From: Dyadobacter subterraneus
GTDB lineage: Bacteria > Bacteroidota > Bacteroidia > Cytophagales > Spirosomataceae
Direction: 5' to 3'
Length of the DNA stretch: 64,000 nucleotides
Assembly: GCF_015221875.1 (NCBI RefSeq)
Contig: NZ_JACYGY010000001.1
Coordinates: 5,496,501-5,560,500, forward strand
A program made the position numbers and the translations under genes. This document shows, piece by piece, positions 38,426 to 46,844 of this stretch (positions are counted from its first letter, which is position 1; each line of letters starts with the position of its first letter). The notes under the pieces were generated by a model, which saw only the letters and a list, made by a program, of their open reading frames with translations, did not search any database and was not told the DNA's origin.

Positions 38426-38719
38426 TTACAAAATGAAGAAATAGATAACACCGGCAAGTACAAGGTAGCTTACAAAAAGCCATTTTTTCTTATACTCATA
38501 CGCTTCACGGTTGTGGAAATAATCAAAAACCATAGAAGCTGAAAATCCTACCACCATCAATACAACGGAAAATACTCCGCAATCCAAACGGTAATGTTTG
38601 TACGCATGCAGCGCAGGCGCGCCAAGTGCCAGATACATCAGCCACATACAGAATCCCATTCGATACAGATATACGCTGAGGCGCCGATCATTCTTTATGT
38701 CAAATAAGCTTTCTAACAC
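38426..38719 (-). CDS. Small membrane protein of unknown function
   Basis: A 97-residue protein with three likely membrane helices (YRMGFCMWLMYLALGA; CGVFSVVLMVVGFSASMVF; WLFVSYLVLAGVIYFFIL) and a Tyr/Lys-rich loop FHNREAYEYKKK. It is convergent with cobA and divergent from the acyltransferase genes. No family recognised, but composition and frame look genuinely coding. Confidence 0.65.
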   Translation of the reverse strand: MLESLFDIKNDRRLSVYLYRMGFCMWLMYLALGAPALHAYKHYRLDCGVFSVVLMVVGFSASMVFDYFHNREAYEYKKKWLFVSYLVLAGVIYFFIL

Positions 38720-38822
38720 AGTGATACGTATTTGATTGACATAGTGAAGCTAACCATTTTTAAAAACAAATGCTAATTTTTTATACACCTACGTTATATG
38801 TAATATTGTAAAAAATTAATAT

Positions 38823-39731
38823 ATGAATAAAATAGTTGCAAAAATTTCAATTTTCTTTCTTGATTCCATTGCCGGCCTCTCCTGGAAAAACATATTCAGA
38901 GTATCCACCGCGCTTAGCTGGTTGCTTTTTGATGTAGTTGGATACCGAAAAAAAGTAATTTTTGAAAATTTAAGAAATAGTTTTCCCGACAAATCGCCGG
39001 AAGAAATTGAAGTTATTTCCCGCAACTTTTACATTCATTTTACTGATCTCATTCTAGAAACTTTAAAGTTCAGAACCGCGTCTCCGAAAGTGATTCGAGA
39101 ACGGCTGGAAGGCGATCTTACGATCGTCAATAATTTATATGCACAAAACAAGAGTGCCATCTTTCTTATGGGCCACCGGGGAAACTGGGAGCTTGCGAAT
39201 TTATTTTCTTCGCTTCAATTTTCCCACGATTGCATCGTAGTGTATCGCCCTTTGCAAAATAAAGTATTTGACAAGTGGTTTCTGGATTACCGGACCCGTT
39301 TTGGGGCGAAACTTGTTCCAATGGACAAAATATTTAAAGAGTTATTGACACCCAGAACAAAACCATTTGTAGTCGTTCTCGCAAATGATCAGTCTGCTAA
39401 TCCGAAAACGGCCTTCTGGACAAAATTCCTGCATCAGGATACCGGAGTTTTTCGTGGTGTAGAAGCGATAGCACGAAAATTAAATCTTACTGTATTATAT
39501 GCAGAATTCAGCAAAGTAGAGAACAAAAGGGGTTATTATCATGTTGACATAACAACGATAACCGACACGCCTAAGGAAGTTCCGGTCAACGGAATTTTGG
39601 AAAAGCAGATTCAGATATTGGAACAGGATATCCGTCTTCAGCCACACAACTGGCTTTGGAGCCACAGACGCTGGAAACATTGTAAACCTGAATGTCTGAA
39701 ACCTGAACAGCTACTGAGTTTAGTACCCTGA
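38823..39731 (+). CDS. LpxL/HtrB-type lipid A acyltransferase, copy 1
   Basis: Inner-membrane acyltransferase that adds secondary acyl chains to lipid A or related lipids. The catalytic H-x4-E motif is His118/Glu123 (GHRGNWE); VVYRPLQNKVFDKWF, NDQSANP and FWTKFLHQDTGVFRG are family blocks, and the C-terminal WLWSHRRWKH is highly typical. A hydrophobic N-terminal helix anchors it. It is followed 89 bp later by a homologue of the same length. Confidence 0.9.
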   Translation: MNKIVAKISIFFLDSIAGLSWKNIFRVSTALSWLLFDVVGYRKKVIFENLRNSFPDKSPEEIEVISRNFYIHFTDLILETLKFRTASPKVIRERLEGDLTIVNNLYAQNKSAIFLMGHRGNWELANLFSSLQFSHDCIVVYRPLQNKVFDKWFLDYRTRFGAKLVPMDKIFKELLTPRTKPFVVVLANDQSANPKTAFWTKFLHQDTGVFRGVEAIARKLNLTVLYAEFSKVENKRGYYHVDITTITDTPKEVPVNGILEKQIQILEQDIRLQPHNWLWSHRRWKHCKPECLKPEQLLSLVP

Positions 39732-39820
39732 CGAAGTAAAATCCAAGTCAGTCCATTGCTTTCTTTGAGTAAGGTTATGTTGTTTTCGCACCAGAGCTGT
39801 TATTTTGAAGTAAGTCTTGT

Positions 39821-40735
39821 ATGGAAAATTTCCTTACCCGCATAGTCATTAAGCTTTTAGACACCGTTTCCCGATTTTCCTGGAAATCATTGTATCGTTT
39901 TTCCGACATTCTGAGATTCTTCATTTTTGATGTTTTTCATTACCGTGAAAAAGTAATTCTTACTAATCTCCGAAACAGTTTCCCGCAGGAAAAAGAAGAT
40001 ACCATTCAGGAAATCGCAAAGAAATATTATCAGAATTTTACGGATATTATTTTTGAAACAATCAAATTAAGAAGTATTTCCAAAAGTGATTTATTGAACC
40101 GTTTTGAAGCCGAATCGGATATTCTTGATCATTATTATGCTCAAAAGAAAAACCTGGTTGTCGTTGCAGGACATCTTGGCAACTGGGAAATGCTTAATCT
40201 GTTTGGGTCACTTCGATTTCGTTATCAGATGGTCGTAGTATATCATCAGCTTGCAAATCAAACATTTGATAATTGGTTTAAGGATGTCAGGACGCAATTT
40301 GGTACTGAAATGGTTCCAATGCAGGAAGCTTTTCAGCGGGCGGTCAGTCCACGGGAAAAGCCATTTCTATTTATCCTGATCAATGATCAATCTCCTGCTC
40401 CTGAACGTGCTTACTGGACAACCTTTTTGAATCAGGATACTGGTGTTTTCAGGGGTGTTGAATTGATTGCCAGAAAGCTGAACGCTCCCGTGCTTTATAT
40501 GGGTGTGTTAAGAAATAATTTTAAGCGCGGATTCTACAAATTTTATTTTAAATTGATTACCGAAACGCCGAAACAAGAGCCGACTAATTATATTCTTCAA
40601 AAGCAAATTTCGTTTTTAGAAGAAGATATTATCCGGCAGCCCGACAATTGGTTATGGAGCCATAAACGTTGGAAGCATAAACGTCCGCAAGTATTGCACC
40701 GGGATCAATTATTGGAAGTAAAAGAAAAATCGTGA
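39821..40735 (+). CDS. LpxL/HtrB-type lipid A acyltransferase, copy 2
   Basis: A 304-residue tandem paralogue of the preceding gene, with His118/Glu123 (GHLGNWE) at the same positions, NDQSPAPERAYWTTFLNQDT and WLWSHKRWKH. Divergence across the middle suggests old duplication and different acyl or acceptor preference. Its stop overlaps the GTG start of the GT9 gene by four bases, so the two are translationally coupled. Confidence 0.9.
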   Translation: MENFLTRIVIKLLDTVSRFSWKSLYRFSDILRFFIFDVFHYREKVILTNLRNSFPQEKEDTIQEIAKKYYQNFTDIIFETIKLRSISKSDLLNRFEAESDILDHYYAQKKNLVVVAGHLGNWEMLNLFGSLRFRYQMVVVYHQLANQTFDNWFKDVRTQFGTEMVPMQEAFQRAVSPREKPFLFILINDQSPAPERAYWTTFLNQDTGVFRGVELIARKLNAPVLYMGVLRNNFKRGFYKFYFKLITETPKQEPTNYILQKQISFLEEDIIRQPDNWLWSHKRWKHKRPQVLHRDQLLEVKEKS

Positions 40736-41718
40736 ACAAACCTGTAAAATTCTTAATTCTGCGCTTTTCATCGATCGGTGATATTGTACTGACAACGCCC
40801 GTAATACGCTGTTTGAAACAGCAATATCCTGATGCAGAGGTTCATTATTTTACCAAAAGCAAATTTGGTTTCCTTCTTGAAGATAATCCTTACGTTGATA
40901 AAATCTGGTTGTTAGACGGAAGTCTTAACAAAATGATTAAAGAATTGTGTGCAGAAAAGTTTGATTATATCATTGATCTCCATACCAATTTACGTACGCT
41001 TCATATCAAACTGGCCCTTTTTAAACGCTCATACAGCTTCAAAAAACTGAATGCCCAGAAATGGCTTCAAACCCAGTTTAAAATAAATTATCTTCCTGAC
41101 ATTCATATTGTTGACCGGTATCTGGAAACCCTTGTACCATTGGGTGTTATAAATGATGACCTCGGACTGAATTATTTTATTCCTTACAAAGACAAAGTTG
41201 AACGTGACTGGATTCCGGAAACGCACCAGAGGAATTTTGTAGCTTATGCTATAGGCGGACAGCATACTACCAAAAAGCTGCCGGTTCACCGCATGATAGA
41301 ACTTTGCCGAAAAATTAACTATCCCATTATTCTTCTGGGAGGAAAAGAAGATTTTGAAGCCGGAGAAGAAATTGTAAAGGCATTGGGAGAAAAATTAATT
41401 TTCAACGGCTCTGGTAAATATAATTTTAACCAATCCGCTTCTTTAATTGAGCAGTCGTTAATTGTTTTTTCTCACGACACCGGACTGATGCACGTTGCAG
41501 CTGCATTCAAGAAAAAAGTTTATTCTTTTTGGGGAAATACAGTTCCGGCTTTTGGCATGTATCCTTACAAAACTGCCTTCGAAGTCATCGAAAATAACAA
41601 TCTGGATTGCAGGCCTTGTTCGAAAATCGGATACAAGGAGTGTCCAAAGAAACATTTCAAATGTATGAATGAAGTATCTTTCAATTTTGAGATTAAAGAA
41701 CTTCCTCTTAGTAAATAA
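40732..41718 (+). CDS. Glycosyltransferase family 9 (heptosyltransferase-like)
   Basis: A 328-residue GT9 protein with GTG start at 40732. N-terminal LILRFSSIGDIVLTTPVI and C-terminal SLIVFSHDTGLMHVAAAFKK are the family's donor-site blocks; PCSKIGYKECPKKHFKCM carries several Cys common near the end of GT9 proteins. By family it adds a heptose or similar sugar to lipopolysaccharide core. Coupling with the acyltransferases points to envelope glycolipid synthesis. Confidence 0.9.
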   Translation: MNKPVKFLILRFSSIGDIVLTTPVIRCLKQQYPDAEVHYFTKSKFGFLLEDNPYVDKIWLLDGSLNKMIKELCAEKFDYIIDLHTNLRTLHIKLALFKRSYSFKKLNAQKWLQTQFKINYLPDIHIVDRYLETLVPLGVINDDLGLNYFIPYKDKVERDWIPETHQRNFVAYAIGGQHTTKKLPVHRMIELCRKINYPIILLGGKEDFEAGEEIVKALGEKLIFNGSGKYNFNQSASLIEQSLIVFSHDTGLMHVAAAFKKKVYSFWGNTVPAFGMYPYKTAFEVIENNNLDCRPCSKIGYKECPKKHFKCMNEVSFNFEIKELPLSK

Positions 41719-41770
41719 TGTTTCAAATCCGGTGTAAAAGCACTCACCCAAATCTTAATTTAATTGTTGG

Positions 41771-42664
41771 ATGAATAAAAAAGTAAATATCGGAATCGTT
41801 CAAATGAGCTGTTCTGCTGATGTGGAAGATAATTTCGAAAAAGCAAAAAATAAAATAAGAGAAGCCGCAGCTAAAGGTGCTCAGATTGTTTGTTTGCAGG
41901 AGCTTTTCAAATCGCTCTATTTTTGTGATGTTGAAGATCATAAAAACTTTGAACTGGCCGAAGCAATTCCTGGTCCGTCAACAGAATCTTTAAGCAGTCT
42001 TGCCAAAGAATTGGGTGTTGTGATTATTGCCTCATTGTTTGAAAAACGTGCGCACGGACTTTATCATAACACAACAGCAGTATTAGATGCGGACGGAACT
42101 TATCTTGGGAAATATCGTAAAATGCATATTCCGGACGATCCTGGATATTACGAAAAATTCTATTTCACGCCTGGTGATGCCTCTTTGGAAGAATCTGACA
42201 AAAACGGATACCGTACTTTCGATACAAAATTTGCTAAAATCGGCGTATTGATCTGCTGGGATCAGTGGTATCCGGAAGCAGCCAGAATTACCAGTCTTAT
42301 GGGTGCCGAAATTCTGTTTTACCCTACTGCCATTGGCTGGGATACAAATGAAACAGATCCTGTCATTAATGATGAACAATACGGAGCCTGGCAGACAATT
42401 CAGCGTGGACATGCTGTTGCAAATGGCGTTTACGTTGTTTCTGTAAATCGCGTGGGACGTGAAGCAGATCAGCAGTTTTGGGGCGGATCTTTTATAGCAA
42501 ATCCTCAGGGCCGCCTGTTATATCTTGCCCCACACATAGAAGAAATTGTACATGTCGAAGAAATCGATTTGCAGAAACTTGACCATTACAGAACTACATG
42601 GCCCTTCCTGCGCGACAGAAGAGTGGATTCTTATAAGCCAATTCTGAGCCGCTACATCGACTAA
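41771..42664 (+). CDS. aguB: N-carbamoylputrescine amidase
   Basis: Nitrilase-superfamily hydrolase turning N-carbamoylputrescine into putrescine. The catalytic triad is Glu44 (CLQELF), Lys117 (YRKMHIPDDP) and Cys162 (LICWDQWYPEAAR). YEKFYFTPGD and the 297-residue length are typical of AguB. The partner AguA lies 4 kb downstream on the same strand, not adjacent as usual. Confidence 0.92.
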   Translation: MNKKVNIGIVQMSCSADVEDNFEKAKNKIREAAAKGAQIVCLQELFKSLYFCDVEDHKNFELAEAIPGPSTESLSSLAKELGVVIIASLFEKRAHGLYHNTTAVLDADGTYLGKYRKMHIPDDPGYYEKFYFTPGDASLEESDKNGYRTFDTKFAKIGVLICWDQWYPEAARITSLMGAEILFYPTAIGWDTNETDPVINDEQYGAWQTIQRGHAVANGVYVVSVNRVGREADQQFWGGSFIANPQGRLLYLAPHIEEIVHVEEIDLQKLDHYRTTWPFLRDRRVDSYKPILSRYID

Positions 42665-42688
42665 AAATACATACTCAAAAATATAACT

Positions 42689-42748
42689 ATTCTAATAAAG
42701 CCGGAGTAGCCGAAATTAACCGGCATTCTGGCTTTATTAGAATTTTTT
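42689..42748 (+). terminator. Terminator after aguB
   Basis: Perfect 14-bp outer stem ATTCTAATAAAGCC / GGCTTTATTAGAAT enclosing a smaller GCCG/CGGC hairpin, then TTTTT. Located 25 bp past the aguB stop. Confidence 0.85.
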
Positions 42749-43620
42749 AGTTTTGTATTAAAATTTATGACTACTGGGTTACATAAGTAACTGCTATTCA
42801 AACAAATAAAAAATCTGGAAATTAAAAATTCTTTCTCTTCATTTTTACAGCCGATCCGGATTTCAGGAAATGTCAAAGGAATTGTAAGTCTACATATTTT
42901 ATAGATTGCATTAAAGCTTGATAATTGTAATAAAATATCAATATAATGATATAATATTTCTCCACTTTTCATTTAAACCAATTTTTATTGCAAATAATAA
43001 CAAGTATTAGATTTATTCTCTTGTATTTATCCACTTTGTCAGTATATTTGAAATGTCATTAAACGAATGACTGGACTTTCAAACTGCCAGATATATTCCA
43101 GCCGCACATGAATATATCCGAATGTAAGAAGTGGAAATATGATCCTCTGCGATTGCCATGCTTAGGCGCGGCTTCGAAGAAGTTCTGCTTTTTTACAATA
43201 TAATTTTGTCAATTATTAACCTGACTACGTGGACAAACATTTTGTCAACACATGAATTTTTTACGTTTATTCTGTGTCCGACGCTACTGTTTGTCCTCGA
43301 TTAAGAGGGTATTGCTTTCCGGAAAAGCAGTTTTGCAAGATTATGGCTGTTGGAAATGTCTATGTGAACGTGTGTGCGGCGCACAGAAACGTGGACACCA
43401 CAGCCATAACTTTTTGCTCTTTACCGGTAACGAATTTCTTACCTGTGCCAAATAGCGTAATAGAGATTTTAAAGCATGCCCAGAACGATAACATATTAAA
43501 AATTGTGCATGATCAGATTACTATAAACCTCTGTAACAGCAAAATAGGGAATTATAAAAAATTTATTTAAATTTAGCTTATCAATCACTCCAATTACTAT
43601 TACTTAACTTTTACAGGAAA
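42749..43620. other. 872-bp non-coding stretch, AT-rich
   Basis: No convincing gene. Two overlapping short frames at 43252-43455 and 43274-43570 have Cys-rich, non-protein-like translations and lie over a hairpin. The only clear structure is the long stem at 43341-43415. The last 60 bp are the leader of the aminotransferase gene. Confidence 0.6.
43341..43415 (+). ncRNA. Long structured hairpin with T-run, possible small RNA end or element remnant
   Basis: A perfect 10-bp outer stem TTATGGCTGT / ACAGCCATAA (43341-43350, 43400-43409) continues inward through TGTC/GACA, ACG/CGT and TGTGC/GCACA pairs to a GGC loop, and is followed by TTTTT at 43411. It could be the terminator of an unannotated small RNA starting in the stretch before it, or a fold-back repeat. 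Confidence 0.4.
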
Positions 43621-44808
43621 ATGAATCAGAAAATCGACCGTCGCAATTTGTTGAAGTCAGGCTTAATGGCCATAGGTGGTATGACGCTAGCCCCTCATTT
43701 GAGTTTCGGCGGCGCATTCTCAGATATGCCTTTATCTCTTGATCCGGAAAACCGCATTTATCGCAGCCCAATGGTTCGTGAGCATTTTCTTGACAAGAAG
43801 CCGGATCTTTCAAAAATGGTACGTCTTGGTGCGAATGAAAACCCATACGGCCCACCTAAAACAGCTCAAAAAGCAGTTTGTGACTCCGTAGCTGGTGGAA
43901 ATCGCTATGCATGGAAAGAAATGTCTGACCTTGTTGAAAAAATTGCAAAAAAAGAAGGCGTTTCCACAGATTATATCATGATGGGACCTGGTTCTTCTGA
44001 TCTTCTTGAAAAAGTAGCTTTGGTACTTTTCATGAACGGCGGAAATATCGTTTCTGCTGATCCTTGTTATATGTCATTGATTCAGGTTGCAAAATCTGTT
44101 GGTGCAACATGGAAAGCAGTTCCTGTAACGGCAGATCATTCTCACGACTTGAAAGCGATGGAAGCAGCTGTTGATAAAGACACAAAACTTGTCTACATCT
44201 GTAACCCAAACAATCCAACGGGTGCAATTACTTCTGGTAAGGACTTGTTAGATTTCTGTTCACGTGTTTCTGAGAAAGTACCTATTTTCGTTGATGAAGC
44301 ATACATTGAGCTAGCTGTTGGTGCTGATACGCAGAGTATGGTATCGTTGCTTACTAAAAATAAAAACGTGATTATCGCACGTACATTCTCCAAAATTATG
44401 GGAATGGCTGGGATTCGTGTTGGGTACATGGCTGCTCAACCTGCATTCATTAAACAAATTGAAAAAATCACTCGTGGCGGAATGGGAATTTCTTACACGT
44501 CAATCGCTGCTGCTTCTGCTGCAATGGATGACAATGAATTCCAGGGCATGACGCGTAAACTGAACCACGAAGCGAAAACATATCTTTACGCGAATCTGGA
44601 CAAAATGGGCTACAAATATATCCCGTCTTATACCAACTTCGTAATCTTCCCTGTAAACATGTCAGGCAAAGATTTGCTGGCTAAAATGGCTGCAAAAAAC
44701 ATTTCCGTTCGTGCTTTTGACATTCAGAACAAACCATGGTGCCGCGTTAGTATCGGAACAATGGACGAAATGAAAACTTTCGTAAGCGCTCTTGGAACAA
44801 TCAGCTAA
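43621..44808 (+). CDS. Tat-exported PLP aminotransferase (histidinol-phosphate aminotransferase-like)
   Basis: A 395-residue fold-type-I aminotransferase. Residues 1-32 are a twin-arginine signal (DRRNLLKSGLMAIGGMTLAP). The catalytic lysine is Lys258 in RTFSKIMGMAGIRVGY; NPNNPTGAI and DEAYIELA hold the cofactor, and GANENPYGPP is the class substrate loop. HisC relatives act in the cytoplasm on histidinol phosphate, so the export signal points to another, periplasmic role that I cannot name. Flanked by a structured non-coding stretch and a strong terminator, it is a single-gene unit. Confidence 0.9.
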   Translation: MNQKIDRRNLLKSGLMAIGGMTLAPHLSFGGAFSDMPLSLDPENRIYRSPMVREHFLDKKPDLSKMVRLGANENPYGPPKTAQKAVCDSVAGGNRYAWKEMSDLVEKIAKKEGVSTDYIMMGPGSSDLLEKVALVLFMNGGNIVSADPCYMSLIQVAKSVGATWKAVPVTADHSHDLKAMEAAVDKDTKLVYICNPNNPTGAITSGKDLLDFCSRVSEKVPIFVDEAYIELAVGADTQSMVSLLTKNKNVIIARTFSKIMGMAGIRVGYMAAQPAFIKQIEKITRGGMGISYTSIAAASAAMDDNEFQGMTRKLNHEAKTYLYANLDKMGYKYIPSYTNFVIFPVNMSGKDLLAKMAAKNISVRAFDIQNKPWCRVSIGTMDEMKTFVSALGTIS

Positions 44809-44828
44809 TTCGCTGAAATCTGACTGAT

Positions 44829-44892
44829 GGCTGGTTTTTCGGAACGTGTATCCAAACCGGATAAGACCCCGAAAAACCAGCCAATCTTTTTT
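44829..44892 (+). terminator. Terminator after the exported aminotransferase
   Basis: Perfect 14-bp stem GGCTGGTTTTTCGG / CCGAAAAACCAGCC with a 26-nt loop, then AATC and a run of seven T. Confidence 0.88.
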
Positions 44893-44957
44893 TGATTTTT
44901 ATTCATTTCACCGGACATATTCATGTCGGGTACATAGTCAATAAAAAAGTATTTATT

Positions 44958-46052
44958 ATGAGTGATGCCTTACAAAAAACCATCACCCTACTTTTATTAA
45001 TCGGCCTCGGACTTTTGCTCAGAGGAAAGTTTAAAAGTAAGGATCAAACCAACGGTATTAAAGAAATCATTCTTTCTGTTGCGTTGCCATCAACAATCTT
45101 TATCTCATTAATGAAAATTGACATTGATTCGTCAATGATCATTATTCCTGTTGTCACGCTGGTTTTCAACTTTCTTATGTTTTTTTCAGCGCCGCTTGCT
45201 TTTGCACTTTTTGGCATAGAAAAAAACAGTCCGACAGGCCGGACGCTGATGATGTTAATTCCTTCCCTGGCTCCTGGTTTATCCTGTTTTCCATTTATTG
45301 CAGAATTTTTAGGTGAAAAAAGTCTGGCCATTGCGGCACTTGCCGATGTTGGAAACAAATTTTTCGTACTTATTTCGCTTTATATTCTGGCGATGAATAT
45401 GTTTCTGAAAAACAGTCACGACACAGAAACCAAAATGGGTGGAAAACTTAAAAGTCTTTTTGGCAATATGTTGCAGGAACCCATCAATGTTTTGATCATT
45501 CTGGCATTGGTGCTTTTGGGTTTTGGTATCAATTATAAAACTTTGCCCTTTTTTCTTACCGAGATCTTTGACAAAACAAGTGCGATGATGACGCCGCTTG
45601 TACTTCTTTTTATTGGCCTGGCCGTACAATTGAAAGAAGGGAAAAAAGCCATTGTAGCCAGTATTTTGCTTTTCAGAGCTGGAAGTACAATGCTTATCAG
45701 TGCTGGAATGATCTATGTTTTAAATCTGACAGATCAATCCATGATTTTGCTTGCAATCGTTATTCCTTTGAGTGCAGCGAGTTTCTGGCCACTTGCACAT
45801 ATTTCTGCATTCAATTTACGTGAAGATGCAATGGGACTGGCAAAGGAAAAAAGAACTTTTGACATGGAACTGGCGGTATTGCTTTTGGCATTTTCATTAC
45901 CATTTTCGACAATCCTTATTTTGGGAATCTTGTCAACAGGTGCTTTATTTACACATTTAACGACACTAATCATTGCGGGTGTCGTACTGATTGCTTTGGG
46001 AGGATTGCCTAATTTGTTCAGCAAAGTTTTTGTCAGAGTATCAAAAGCCTGA
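44958..46052 (+). CDS. AEC-family (auxin efflux carrier) permease
   Basis: A 364-residue membrane protein with about ten helices. ATG 44958 (MSDALQKTITLLLLIGLGLL) is chosen because the longer frame begins inside the preceding terminator. Conserved features include the SVALPSTIFISLMKI segment and ALADVGNKFFVLISLYIL. AEC carriers export or import organic acids and amino acid-like compounds; the substrate cannot be told. It is followed 13 bp later by the Hint-domain gene, so the two are likely cotranscribed. Confidence 0.82.
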   Translation: MSDALQKTITLLLLIGLGLLLRGKFKSKDQTNGIKEIILSVALPSTIFISLMKIDIDSSMIIIPVVTLVFNFLMFFSAPLAFALFGIEKNSPTGRTLMMLIPSLAPGLSCFPFIAEFLGEKSLAIAALADVGNKFFVLISLYILAMNMFLKNSHDTETKMGGKLKSLFGNMLQEPINVLIILALVLLGFGINYKTLPFFLTEIFDKTSAMMTPLVLLFIGLAVQLKEGKKAIVASILLFRAGSTMLISAGMIYVLNLTDQSMILLAIVIPLSAASFWPLAHISAFNLREDAMGLAKEKRTFDMELAVLLLAFSLPFSTILILGILSTGALFTHLTTLIIAGVVLIALGGLPNLFSKVFVRVSKA

Positions 46053-46065
46053 CCTAACCCGTATT

Positions 46066-46659
46066 ATGCGTAAAAAAATCATCATTCCGTTTCTTTCCCT
46101 TTTATCTTTTGCTGCCATTGCGCAGTCAGAATATAATGGATCGGAGAAAACGGAAATAGCGGACAGGAATTCGGCAAAAGAAAAAAAACGTTACAAATAC
46201 TTTTGCGCGACTGCAAACGTGACCATGGCCGACGGTACTTCTAAGCCTATACATGAAGTTAAGGTTGGAGAAGAAGTCAGAACATGTCATAAAGGAAAGA
46301 GCATTACAACACAGGTAAAAGGCGTTGAAGTTTTTTACAATCCGGATGCGGCGCTAACAGCAGTTTATCTTCGCCCTGCAAAAGAAAACACTGCCAAAAG
46401 TGAATCATTCCCGTTAGTTCCGGCAGTCCTTTTGGAAGCAACACCTCACCATCAGGTGCAAACCGACAAAGGTAACAAAGCGATGAAACAGCTTTCAAAA
46501 AATGATATTCTGTATCATGTTGAACCGGAAACGGGTGAAGTGTCGAGCTGGAAAGTGGGTGTAGTGCAGACAAACGCCAGAAAAGTTGAAAAAGCCTACA
46601 ATCTTACCACAAAAGAAGGCTCCTATATTGTTGAAAATGTAATCGTATCAGATAAATAG
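46066..46659 (+). CDS. Secreted stand-alone Hint-domain protein
   Basis: A 197-residue protein with signal peptide (MRKKIIIPFLSLLSFAAIAQ). From Cys47 it reads as a Hint (hedgehog/intein) fold: CATANVTMADGTSKPIHEVK with the splicing-type first Cys, KVGEEVRTCHKGK, LLEATPHHQVQTDKGNKAM as the conserved T-x-H block (Thr126, His128-129), and VEKAYNLTTKEGSYIVENVI as the last strand pair. No extein follows and the last residues VSDK lack the His-Asn of inteins. It could do N-terminal cleavage or esterification only, or be a relic. ATG 46066 is preferred over upstream starts inside the permease gene. Confidence 0.75.
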   Translation: MRKKIIIPFLSLLSFAAIAQSEYNGSEKTEIADRNSAKEKKRYKYFCATANVTMADGTSKPIHEVKVGEEVRTCHKGKSITTQVKGVEVFYNPDAALTAVYLRPAKENTAKSESFPLVPAVLLEATPHHQVQTDKGNKAMKQLSKNDILYHVEPETGEVSSWKVGVVQTNARKVEKAYNLTTKEGSYIVENVIVSDK

Positions 46660-46685
46660 AATCATTTTCTTTACCAACGTTTTGA

Positions 46686-46728
46686 AAAAAATCCAAAGCC
46701 CGTTTAAAACCGGCGTCTTTGGATTTTT
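46686..46728 (+). terminator. Terminator after the Hint-domain gene
   Basis: 12-bp stem AAAAATCCAAAG / CTTTGGATTTTT, with the final T-run as part of the stem, 27 bp after the stop codon. Confidence 0.82.
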
Positions 46729-46844
46729 CATTTCCTACCCCACTTCTGTCTTACTTTCTCATCCTTACTGTCATTTTTGAAAAACCTTTCCGACCTTTAC
46801 GCGGTCAATAGATTTCCTTCAATAATTATTTAGCATAAAATACC

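Noticed and set aside
42661..42972. Minus-strand frame of 103 codons after aguB
   Set aside because: Covers the aguB terminator and an AT-rich spacer; composition does not look like a protein.
43252..43570. Two overlapping short plus-strand frames
   Set aside because: Cys-rich, no domain, no signal, and they cover a long hairpin; more likely non-coding.
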